Shown here piece by piece: positions 1-4,924 of a stretch of 5,416 nucleotides of DNA. This DNA comes from Clostridia bacterium (GTDB lineage Bacteria; Bacillota; Clostridia; Christensenellales; UBA1242): positions 18,195 through 23,610 of the forward strand of contig JAQUUD010000015.1 of NCBI GenBank assembly GCA_028694075.1, written 5' to 3'. Position 1 is the first letter of the stretch. Every line of letters starts with the position of its first letter. The notes beneath the pieces were generated by a model. That model had not been told where the DNA came from. It saw only the letters and a list, made by a program, of their open reading frames with translations, and did not search any database. The position numbers and the translations under genes were made by a program.

Positions 1-1520
1 CAAATAACGGTTTAAACAATACTATAAATAACGGCTTAAATAATAATGTGATTAATGGTTTAAATAATGGAGTAACCAATAACGGCACGAATAATAATGT
101 GATTAATGGTACGAATAACGATGTGACAACAACTGACCGTGCTAACAATAAAACGAACACGACAAATAATACAAATAATGGAACAAATAGTAATTTGAAT
201 AACAGAAATGCAGTAAATAATAATACGAACAATAACGGAATTAACAATAATAGAAACAATATAAGCGGAACAAACAACAACGCAAACAATATAAACGGAA
301 CAAACAATACAAATAATGGAACAAATAATAATTTGAATAACAGAAATGCAGTAAATAATAATACAAACAATTTGAATGAAACAAATAACAATGCCAATCC
401 GAGCATCGGCGACCTTAATCAAAATAAAACTGTTAATAATAATCAAACCAACAATAATACCAATGGTTTACAAAGAAATTTACCTTCCAATAACGGCATT
501 ACAAACAATGGCACAACTAACAATGGCAGGACAACAAATGGTATTGCAAATAATGGCATTACTAACAACGGAATTAATAGAAACGGATTTACAAATGGCA
601 CAACCTCAACAAATAATGTAAAACCTAATGGTATAGTTAGCAAACAAATGCCCGCAAATAATGGCATAAACAATCAAACAAATACTACAAATCAAAATAA
701 TTTGAATAGGCAAAATACATTGCCCGCAACTCAAGGAACAAATCGAACTTTAAATTTTGATATTTTTGAAAATGATATAAAACCAAACTATCAATCATCA
801 ACTGCACCAGAAAATGATACAAAAATTAAAGAGTCTTTGCTTACTTTTGCTCCAAAATTTGAAAGAGGGCAAAGGCTTAATGCAATAGACTTTAACTCTG
901 TTTCATTGATGGATAAAACGCACAATGATAATTTTAAAAAATTTGCAAAACCCGCAAGAGTTAAAAAACCTTTTGAAAGTGAAACTTTGCCAAAGGTCGA
1001 AAACGATAATGCAAACAAAGATGCAGTTAACAAAAATACTGCCCAAACAAAACAAAATCAATCGGTGAAACAAGATGAACCTCAAACCGAAAACATTGAA
1101 GAACAAACTCAATCTATGATACAAGATGAACAAATTGAAAACACCGAACAACAAAATGAATCTGAGCAACAAACACAGCCTAAAAATTCTGAAAAAGTGG
1201 AAAACGAAATTAAACAAACAGAACATCAAATTGGACTTAAAAATGAACAAACCAAACAATCGGAACAACTTAACGAACAATCCGAACAAAAATCAGAAGA
1301 ACAGATACAAGATAAAAAGCCACTTGAAGGATTAAGCGGAAATCAAACAGAAATGAATGTAAAATCAGATAAAACTGAAAAAATCAACCCCGAAGAAAAT
1401 GAACAAAATCAGGATAAGGCAGTTGAAACATTGCAATCTGAAAATAATTCTGAAAATAATTCAATAGTTAATGAAAACAAATATGAAAACAACAAATCTT
1501 TAACTGCTTGCGTTAACTAA
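1..1520 (+). CDS. Asn-rich repetitive low-complexity protein, 5'-partial
   Basis: I do not recognise the family. The frame is open from base 3 with no stop, so the gene starts left of the window; the GTG at 48 is only the first in-window start codon. About 505 residues are visible. Bases 3 to about 740 encode Asn-dominated sequence, including seven pentapeptides of NNGxx type (489-593) and a duplicated block (168-233 and 306-371). Bases 745-1005 encode a more ordinary segment with Phe, Leu and aromatic residues (NFDIFEND, LLTFAPKFERGQRL), the only part likely to fold. The rest is Gln/Glu/Lys/Asn-rich and probably disordered. No membrane segment, LPxTG or SLH signal is visible at the C-terminus, which ends TACVN. 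The N-terminus is missing, so export cannot be judged. It converges on sigF with a 10-bp gap. A surface, spore-associated or cytoplasmic disordered protein are all possible. The reading frame is secure; the function is unknown. Confidence 0.85.
   Translation, partial: NNGLNNTINNGLNNNVINGLNNGVTNNGTNNNVINGTNNDVTTTDRANNKTNTTNNTNNGTNSNLNNRNAVNNNTNNNGINNNRNNISGTNNNANNINGTNNTNNGTNNNLNNRNAVNNNTNNLNETNNNANPSIGDLNQNKTVNNNQTNNNTNGLQRNLPSNNGITNNGTTNNGRTTNGIANNGITNNGINRNGFTNGTTSTNNVKPNGIVSKQMPANNGINNQTNTTNQNNLNRQNTLPATQGTNRTLNFDIFENDIKPNYQSSTAPENDTKIKESLLTFAPKFERGQRLNAIDFNSVSLMDKTHNDNFKKFAKPARVKKPFESETLPKVENDNANKDAVNKNTAQTKQNQSVKQDEPQTENIEEQTQSMIQDEQIENTEQQNESEQQTQPKNSEKVENEIKQTEHQIGLKNEQTKQSEQLNEQSEQKSEEQIQDKKPLEGLSGNQTEMNVKSDKTEKINPEENEQNQDKAVETLQSENNSENNSIVNENKYENNKSLTACVN
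168..371 (+). repeat. 66-bp direct repeat inside the Asn-rich gene
   Basis: Bases 168-233 recur at 306-371, offset by 138 bp (46 codons). I see two differences, at 190 and 227. Both copies are in frame and encode NTNNGTNxNLNNRNAVNNNTNN-like blocks. Near identity at DNA level, beyond what amino-acid bias requires, points to a recent intragenic duplication. Confidence 0.8.
489..593 (+). repeat. Seven tandem 15-bp units encoding NNGxx pentapeptides
   Basis: From 489 the codons read as seven consecutive five-residue units: NNGIT, NNGTT, NNGRT, TNGIA, NNGIT, NNGIN, RNGFT. Gly at position 3 is invariant. The DNA units have diverged (aat/aac and ggc/gga/ggt alternate), so the period is held at protein level. 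The period is five, so this is not a collagen GXY repeat, and it lacks the central Leu of the classical A(D/N)LxX pentapeptide family. Confidence 0.8.
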
Positions 1521-1534
1521 ATTTAAAAATTTAG
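1500..1534. terminator. Weak candidate bidirectional terminator between convergent genes
   Basis: An 18-bp perfect AT palindrome, CTAAATTTAAAAATTTAG, spans 1517-1534 and contains the stop codons of both convergent genes (TAA at 1518-1520 on +, TAA at 1533-1531 on -). A small hairpin of TTAAC/GTTAA plus GC/GC with one bulged base precedes it at 1500-1516. There is little GC and no clean U-tract beyond the stem, so termination is inferred mainly from position. Confidence 0.3.
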
Positions 1535-2262
1535 CCTTCATTAATTTTTAATTTTTGCTTAATAATTTCCAAAATTTTATTTTCCAGTCTTGAAACCTGA
1601 ACCTGAGAAATATTTAAAACTTGTGCAATTTCGCTTTGAGTTTTATCTCTAAAAAAGCGTAAAAGCACAATTTTTTTTGCCCTACTGTCTAATGAATTCA
1701 AAGCGTCTTTCAGCAAAAGTTTATCAAAAACAAGGTCACTGTCATTAACTTGAACATAACGGTCAATTAAAAGCAAACCACTTTCTTCATCGTCATATGG
1801 AGTATAAATTGAGAGTGGCATTTTGGAAGAATCCATAATAAAAATAATTTCTTCTTGCTCCATTTTGAAATGCTGGGCAATTTCCTGCAAACTTGGTTTT
1901 TTCATATTTTTATTTTGATATTCTTGAACAAATTTGTTAATTTGCATATTTTGCGTTTTTATGGAACGGGAAACTTTTATCATTCCATCATCGCGTAAAA
2001 ATCTCTTAATTTCCCCAATAATCATCGGAACGACATAAGTTGAAAACTTAACATTAAATGAAACATTGAAATTATTAATTGCCTTTAAAAAACCAACGCA
2101 ACCCAGTTGATAAAGGTCGTCATATTCAAGATTTTTGTTTCTGAATCTTTTTATAACGCTTTTAACAAGCGGGGAATTTTCTTCAATTAATATTGTTTTA
2201 GCATTTTCATCGCCGTTCTGTGCTTTTTTTATCAAATCTAAAGTTTGATTGTGTTCAAGCAT
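1531..2262 (-). CDS. sigF: RNA polymerase forespore-specific sigma factor SigF
   Basis: This 243-aa sigma-70 family factor drives the first forespore-specific transcription after asymmetric septation. Region 2 is visible at about residues 27-96: DDLYQLGCVGFLKAI at 48-62, then KFSTYVVPMIIGEIKRFLRDDG at 72-93. Region 3 follows at about 105-150. Region 4 ends in the helix-turn-helix TQSEIAQVLNISQVQVSRLE at 208-227. RFLRDDG, the DKTQSEIA stretch and the ISQVQVSRLE helix match SigF better than its paralogue SigG, and the position directly after spoIIAB supports this. The ATG at 2262 overlaps the end of spoIIAB by 8 nt and has GGGGGAG just upstream inside that gene, so translation is probably coupled. 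SigF is held inactive by SpoIIAB until SpoIIAA releases it. It is the last gene of the operon; nothing co-directional follows in the window. Confidence 0.96.
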   Translation of the reverse strand: MLEHNQTLDLIKKAQNGDENAKTILIEENSPLVKSVIKRFRNKNLEYDDLYQLGCVGFLKAINNFNVSFNVKFSTYVVPMIIGEIKRFLRDDGMIKVSRSIKTQNMQINKFVQEYQNKNMKKPSLQEIAQHFKMEQEEIIFIMDSSKMPLSIYTPYDDEESGLLLIDRYVQVNDSDLVFDKLLLKDALNSLDSRAKKIVLLRFFRDKTQSEIAQVLNISQVQVSRLENKILEIIKQKLKINEG

Positions 2263-2713
2263 TTACTCCCCCAACCGCAAACTTTTTGGTTTTAAATTTT
2301 TTCTCAAGTTTGACAGTTATGCCCTTGTCTTCATTTTTAAACACGTCCATAAGATCCATAAAACTTTCCATAACTGTAAAGCCCATTCCGCTTCTTTCCT
2401 GATCTGGCTTTGTTGTATAAAACGGCTCTCTTGCTTTTTCAATGTTTTCAATTCCTATGCCCTTATCGCTTATCCATATCGAAACCGAGTCTTCATAAAG
2501 ATGCACCAAAATTTTTATTTCACCATTCTTTTTAGGATAAGCGTGCACCACACAATTTGTAACGGCCTCACTGACTGCTGTTTTAATATCAGTAATCTCA
2601 TCTAAAGACGGGTCTGCCTGAATGCAAAAAGCGGCAATGCAAGCCCTTGCAAAACTTTCGTTGATAGATATTGCCTTAAAAGTTAAAGCCATTTCATTTA
2701 TTAATTGTTTCAT
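2255..2713 (-). CDS. spoIIAB: Anti-sigma F factor, serine protein kinase SpoIIAB
   Basis: SpoIIAB binds and inhibits SigF and phosphorylates SpoIIAA using ATP. The GHKL ATPase motifs are present. Counting from the ATG at 2713 (152 aa), the N box SEAVTN lies at about 48-53 with Glu49 and Asn53, the G1 box DKGIGI at 83-88, and TTKPDQERSGMGF with the ATP lid and G2 Gly residues at 100-112. NESFAR near residue 20 contains the Arg equivalent to Bacillus Arg20, which contacts SigF and SpoIIAA. I chose the ATG at 2713 because GAGGTGAT (2722-2715), a strong match to the anti-Shine-Dalgarno, lies 5 nt upstream, and MKQLINEM aligns with the family start MKNEM. An ATG at 2728 would add five residues and overlap the spoIIAA stop, but lacks an RBS. 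Middle gene of the operon, overlapping sigF by 8 nt. Confidence 0.96.
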   Translation of the reverse strand: MKQLINEMALTFKAISINESFARACIAAFCIQADPSLDEITDIKTAVSEAVTNCVVHAYPKKNGEIKILVHLYEDSVSIWISDKGIGIENIEKAREPFYTTKPDQERSGMGFTVMESFMDLMDVFKNEDKGITVKLEKKFKTKKFAVGGVNA

Positions 2714-2714
2714 A

Positions 2715-2722
2715 ATCACCTC
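2715..2722 (-). promoter_or_regulatory. Ribosome binding site deciding the spoIIAB start
   Basis: The minus strand reads GAGGTGAT here, complementary to the 16S rRNA 3' end over all eight bases, five bases from GAGG to the ATG at 2713. It lies just past the spoIIAA stop (2727-2725). It argues for 2713 rather than the upstream in-frame ATG at 2728. Confidence 0.75.
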
Positions 2723-2724
2723 AC

Positions 2725-3033
2725 TCATATTATTTTGGGCATAATTTCATAAAGCCCTGTCATTTTGAAAATTTTTTCAGCGTGCAAAGACGGATTGCAG
2801 ATATAAATTGGAATATTTTTATCTTTCATTCTTTTATATCTGCCAATTAAAACGCCAATGCCGGTGCTATCCATAAAGTCCAGTTCGGACAAATCAATTA
2901 TTATTTGCTTAAAACCCTTTTCGCCGAATATTTCATCAAGTTTAATTCTGGTGTTGTATGCGTTATGCTCGTCCAATTCCCCGCTCAACAAAACATACAA
3001 AGTGTTATTATATATTCGATTTTTAACCTCCAT
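2725..3033 (-). CDS. spoIIAA: Anti-sigma F factor antagonist SpoIIAA
   Basis: This 102-aa STAS-domain protein is the anti-anti-sigma factor. In its unphosphorylated form it binds SpoIIAB and frees SigF; SpoIIAB phosphorylates it and SpoIIE reactivates it. The STAS signature FMDSTGIGVLIGRYK lies at 53-67, and Ser56 in Asp-Ser-Thr is the expected phosphorylation site (Ser58 in Bacillus). GELDEHNA at 18-25 and the C-terminal KIFKMTGLYEI also match. The residue after the phosphoserine is Thr where Bacillus has Ser. The protein is slightly shorter than the Bacillus homologue (about 117 aa), missing mainly the C-terminal tail. The ATG at 3033 has GGAGG 4 nt upstream. First gene of the spoIIA operon and divergent from trxB. 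Confidence 0.95.
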   Translation of the reverse strand: MEVKNRIYNNTLYVLLSGELDEHNAYNTRIKLDEIFGEKGFKQIIIDLSELDFMDSTGIGVLIGRYKRMKDKNIPIYICNPSLHAEKIFKMTGLYEIMPKII

Positions 3034-3087
3034 ACCCCCTCCGTTTTCTAAATGTTAGCATAAAAAGTTTAAAAGAATTTTAGAGTT

Positions 3088-3096
3088 TTTGTCAGA
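3088..3096 (+). promoter_or_regulatory. Candidate Spo0A box upstream of spoIIAA
   Basis: TTTGTCAGA matches the Spo0A-box consensus TTTGTCRAA at eight of nine positions. It lies 55 bp upstream of the spoIIAA start, where known spoIIA operons are controlled by Spo0A~P with sigma-H. In this AT-rich DNA one near match is weak evidence. I found no convincing sigma-H -35/-10 pair beside it. Confidence 0.3.
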
Positions 3097-3160
3097 TTTT
3101 AAGAATTTTAAGATTGTTTTTAGGAAAAATATTCAATCCTTTTCAAGTCAATTGTTTTTT

Positions 3161-3180
3161 AATTAATTTTAAAACTAATT
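3161..3180. repeat. 20-bp near-perfect AT palindrome upstream of the trxB promoter
   Basis: AATTAATTTT and AAAACTAATT form two 10-bp arms with no spacer and one mismatched pair. The palindrome ends 11 bp before the trxB -35. It could be an operator or simply an AT-rich upstream promoter element; nothing here identifies a binding protein. Confidence 0.4.
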
Positions 3181-3191
3181 AGAAAAATATT

Positions 3192-3221
3192 TTGACTTAT
3201 ATCGGTCGAATAGTGTAAAAT
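3192..3221 (+). promoter_or_regulatory. Sigma-A-type promoter of trxB
   Basis: TTGACT at 3192-3197 and TAAAAT at 3216-3221 are separated by 18 bp, predicting a start near 3228 and a leader of about 33 nt. The RBS AAGGAG at 3243-3248 follows, 12 nt before the ATG, which is slightly long. The spacer holds TCGGTCGAA (3202-3210), a seven-of-nine match to the Spo0A box. Confidence 0.65.
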
Positions 3222-3260
3222 AATTTTTGATTTCTATATAATAAGGAGAGAAAATTATTT

Positions 3261-4190
3261 ATGTACGATTTAATAATAATTGGAGCAGGTCCTGCGGGGC
3301 TTACTGCATCAATATATGCTTTAAGAGCAAGAAAAAAAGTTTTAATGCTGGAAAGAATGATTCCGGGCGGACAAATGGCAATGACAAATAATATTGAAAA
3401 TTATCCCGGTTTTGATAAGATAACTGGAATGGATTTGACAACAAAAATGCTTGAACAGGCTGTTAAATTGGGGCTGGAAATTACATATACTGATGTTTTG
3501 GAATATGATATTACTGACACTATTAAAAAGGTGCGAACACATAATGGAACATTTGAAGCAAAAACCGTTTTATTATGTCTTGGGGCTTTTGCGAAACAAC
3601 TTGAAGTTGAAAACGAACAAAAATATTTAGGCAAAGGCATAAGTTATTGTGCAACCTGCGATGGCAATTTTTTCAAAGATAAAACTGTGGCTATTGTTGG
3701 GGGCGGAAACACTTCCATTAAAGATGTATTATATCTTTATGATATTGTAAAAAAGATTTATTTGATTCATAGACGCGATACTTTCAGATGCGAAGAATCC
3801 GCATTGGATAAGGTAAAAATTCTTTCAGAAAAGTCTGACTCTAAAATTAACATCATTTTAAATTCAATAGTAACTGGACTTAAAGGCGACGGCAAATTGG
3901 AAAGTATTGTTATTGAAAATAAAGAAAACAAAGCGATATCAGAATTAAATGTGGACGGGCTTTTTGTTGCAATTGGGCGAAAGCCTGATACCGATTTACT
4001 TAAAGACATTTTGGAACTTGATTCATTGGGCTATATTAAAACGGACGAGGATATGAAAACCAATATTGCAGGCGTTTTTGCCGCTGGCGATGTCAGACAT
4101 AAGACCTTAAGGCAAATTATTACTGCTTGCGCTGATGGAGCGATTGCTTCTATATCAATAAATAATTACATTTCAACAATGAAAAATTAA
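3261..4190 (+). CDS. trxB: Thioredoxin-disulfide reductase (NADPH, FAD)
   Basis: This 309-aa low-molecular-weight thioredoxin reductase moves electrons from NADPH through FAD to thioredoxin in the cytoplasm. The FAD-binding motif GAGPAG is at 8-13, followed by GGQM at 36-39. The redox-active CATC (Cys130, Cys133) lies inside the NADPH domain. HRRDTFR (170-176) is the arginine-rich NADPH phosphate site, so NADPH rather than ferredoxin use is expected. AAGDVRHKTLRQI (274-286) is the C-terminal FAD motif. Length is normal. One oddity is the NADPH-domain Rossmann motif GGGNTSIKD (147-155), where the family usually has GGGNTA or GGGxSA followed by xEEA; the acidic pair is replaced by Lys-Asp. The gene has its own promoter, appears monocistronic, and is followed by hairpins. 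The ATG at 3261 gives the family-typical N-terminus MYDLIIIGAGPAG. Confidence 0.95.
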   Translation: MYDLIIIGAGPAGLTASIYALRARKKVLMLERMIPGGQMAMTNNIENYPGFDKITGMDLTTKMLEQAVKLGLEITYTDVLEYDITDTIKKVRTHNGTFEAKTVLLCLGAFAKQLEVENEQKYLGKGISYCATCDGNFFKDKTVAIVGGGNTSIKDVLYLYDIVKKIYLIHRRDTFRCEESALDKVKILSEKSDSKINIILNSIVTGLKGDGKLESIVIENKENKAISELNVDGLFVAIGRKPDTDLLKDILELDSLGYIKTDEDMKTNIAGVFAAGDVRHKTLRQIITACADGAIASISINNYISTMKN

Positions 4191-4228
4191 TTAAAAGATA
4201 TTTACTGAAAAGTATTAATTATAGTTTT

Positions 4229-4251
4229 CAACCGGCAAAATGTCGGGGTTG
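4229..4251 (+). other. Imperfect hairpin after trxB
   Basis: CCGGCA (4232-4237) pairs with TGTCGG (4241-4246), with one G-U pair and an AAA loop. CAA (4229-4231) can pair with TTG (4249-4251) across a GG bulge. The downstream tract is only moderately T-rich (gtttgatttg), so it is a poor intrinsic terminator. Its TGTCGG arm is also complementary to 4291-4296. Confidence 0.45.
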
Positions 4252-4290
4252 TTTGATTTGTTGTAAAAAAAATTTTTTATTATTATGATA

Positions 4291-4320
4291 CCGACATAGC
4301 GGAAGCGTCGGGATTTTTTT
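4291..4320 (+). terminator. Candidate Rho-independent terminator of trxB
   Basis: CCGAC (4291-4295) pairs with GTCGG (4307-4311). Inside it, after a three-base ATA bulge, GC/GC closes a GGAA tetraloop. The stem is followed by GA and then seven T residues (4314-4320). This stem and the four-way junction compete for the same bases (4298-4318), so only one can form at a time. Confidence 0.55.
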
Positions 4321-4386
4321 CAAAAATCCCGTGTAACACTTTCAAGTGTTACAGCACTGCCTTAAAAGGCAGTGCCCGCTTCCGCT
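4298..4386. repeat. Four-way-junction palindromic element (four 10-bp stems)
   Basis: Four perfect 10-bp helices fill 89 nt. The outer stem is AGCGGAAGCG (4298-4307) with CGCTTCCGCT (4377-4386). It encloses three back-to-back hairpins: 4309-4318/4322-4331 (TTC loop), 4332-4341/4344-4353 (TC loop) and 4354-4363/4366-4375 (AA loop). Only 4308 and 4376 are unpaired at the junction. On the + strand the outer stem runs into TTATTTTTT, so it may also terminate transcription. The regular geometry suggests a mobile or dispersed palindromic repeat or a structured RNA. I do not recognise a named family. The pairing is read directly; the role is inference. Confidence 0.85.
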
Positions 4387-4630
4387 TTATTTTTTAGCAA
4401 ATTTTACTCACTTGCAAATGTTATATTGAATTACGAAACTAGATTTAATTATTTACAACCCACAATATTTGTTTATTCATCTTTTACTATATGTTAATTT
4501 TTTTTTATAAAAACAAAATGAATTATATTGAACATATTTTCAAATTTAAATAACAACATAAAATTTACAAATAAATTTATGAATAGAAAATTATCTCACA
4601 ATGATGATTTCAACCATTCATTTTATTTTT
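4387..4630. other. Gene-free AT-rich spacer
   Basis: This stretch lies between the palindromic element and the end of the XRE gene. It is very AT-rich with homopolymer runs (T8 near 4499-4506). I see no ORF with an RBS, no RNA gene and no strong hairpin. A weak AATGA/TCATT pairing near 4600-4623 precedes TTATTTTTT on the + strand. It may be the 3' untranslated region of the leftward XRE transcript. Confidence 0.6.
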
Positions 4631-4834
4631 TCATTTTTCTAAACCAAGTATATAATCGGACGAAACATTAAAAATAATAGCCAACTGCTTCACATAGGTT
4701 GCTTTTGGCTCGTTTATATTATTTTCCCAGAAAGAAATAACTCCATTTGAAACATTTAGCAATCTTGCTAATTCAGGTTGAGTTAAATTTTTTTCTTTCC
4801 TTAATTCTTTAATTTTTTGTCCTAAACTATCCAT
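4631..4834 (-). CDS. Small XRE-family (Cro/cI-type) transcriptional regulator
   Basis: This 67-aa protein is essentially one HTH_3 domain. LRKEKNLTQPELARLLNVS (about 11-29) is helices 1-2 with the turn, NGVISFWENNINEP (30-43) covers the recognition helix with the hallmark WEN, and LAIIFNVSSDYILGL (51-65) is the C-terminal helix pair common in the family. There is no dimerisation or protease domain, so it probably dimerises through the HTH domain, as Cro-like proteins do. The ATG at 4834 has no Shine-Dalgarno; a TATAAT ends 8 bp upstream, so the mRNA may be leaderless. Upstream lie two near-identical palindromic operators and a degenerate third. I infer that it represses the divergent exported-protein gene and regulates itself. 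Phage- or ICE-type origin is possible, but no other phage genes are visible. Confidence 0.88.
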   Translation of the reverse strand: MDSLGQKIKELRKEKNLTQPELARLLNVSNGVISFWENNINEPKATYVKQLAIIFNVSSDYILGLEK

Positions 4835-4842
4835 TATTAAAA

Positions 4843-4848
4843 ATTATA
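4843..4848 (-). promoter_or_regulatory. -10 element of the XRE gene promoter
   Basis: The minus strand reads TATAAT from 4848 to 4843, predicting a start near 4836, about two bases before the ATG at 4834. No good -35 lies 16-19 bp upstream (AGCAAT is the 17-bp candidate). The promoter is therefore probably weak or needs an activator, perhaps the regulator bound at 4876-4893. Confidence 0.55.
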
Positions 4849-4863
4849 ATAGAAAACTAAGAA
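4846..4863. promoter_or_regulatory. Degenerate third operator (O3)
   Basis: ATAATAG-AAAA-CTAAGAA matches the ATCTTAG-N4-CTAAGAT operator at five of seven and six of seven arm positions. Its centre is 30 bp from that of the next operator, and it overlaps the XRE -10 element, as expected for an autorepression site. Confidence 0.45.
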
Positions 4864-4870
4864 AAATTGC

Positions 4871-4900
4871 TTGACATCTTAGTTAACTAAGATTTATAAT
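4871..4900 (+). promoter_or_regulatory. Consensus sigma-A promoter for the rightward exported-protein gene
   Basis: TTGACA (4871-4876) and TATAAT (4895-4900) are both perfect consensus, 18 bp apart. The predicted start is near 4907, giving a leader of about 197 nt before the ATG at 5104. A perfect palindrome fills the spacer, so the promoter should be strong when free and shut off when the operator is occupied. Confidence 0.8.
4876..4893. promoter_or_regulatory. Operator O1, perfect 18-bp palindrome
   Basis: ATCTTAG-TTAA-CTAAGAT is fully self-complementary and occupies the spacer of the rightward promoter. The size and symmetry suit a dimer of a Cro/cI-like protein. The adjacent XRE product is the obvious candidate ligand, by inference from position. 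Confidence 0.75.
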
Positions 4901-4906
4901 GCTTTT

Positions 4907-4924
4907 ATCTTAGATTTCTAAGAT
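4907..4924. promoter_or_regulatory. Operator O2, second palindrome at the transcription start
   Basis: ATCTTAG-ATTT-CTAAGAT has the same 7-bp arms and 4-bp spacing as O1, with a different centre. Its centre is 31 bp from O1's, about three helical turns, placing both on the same DNA face. It begins at the predicted start of the rightward transcript. Confidence 0.75.

Noticed and set aside
48..50. GTG as the true start of the Asn-rich gene
   Set aside because: The frame is already open from base 3 with the same NNGL-type repeats, so the gene continues beyond the left edge. No RBS precedes the GTG.
1..600. CRISPR-like or tandem DNA repeat array
   Set aside because: The repetition is codon-driven in an open frame, with no constant repeat and unique-spacer pattern.
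60..1289. Long open frames on the minus strand and in another forward frame across the Asn-rich gene
   Set aside because: They arise because AAT/AAC-rich codons give few stops in the other frames. Their products are Ile/Val/Cys- or Phe/Leu-rich low-complexity strings without RBS support.
1531..2262. Assignment as SigG instead of SigF
   Set aside because: RFLRDDG, the region-4 helix ISQVQVSRLE and the position after spoIIAA-spoIIAB favour SigF.
2711..2728. spoIIAB start at the ATG at 2728 with a 4-nt overlap with spoIIAA
   Set aside because: It has no Shine-Dalgarno, whereas the ATG at 2713 has GAGGTGAT at good spacing and matches the family N-terminus.
3113..3142. Sigma-H promoter for spoIIAA
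   Set aside because: The minus strand has a good -35-like AAAGGATTG (3142-3134), but I could not find a GAAT-type -10 at the right spacing.
4579..4671. 30-codon + strand ORF beginning MNRKLSHND
   Set aside because: It has no RBS, runs antisense into the XRE gene and has AT-biased composition typical of random frames.
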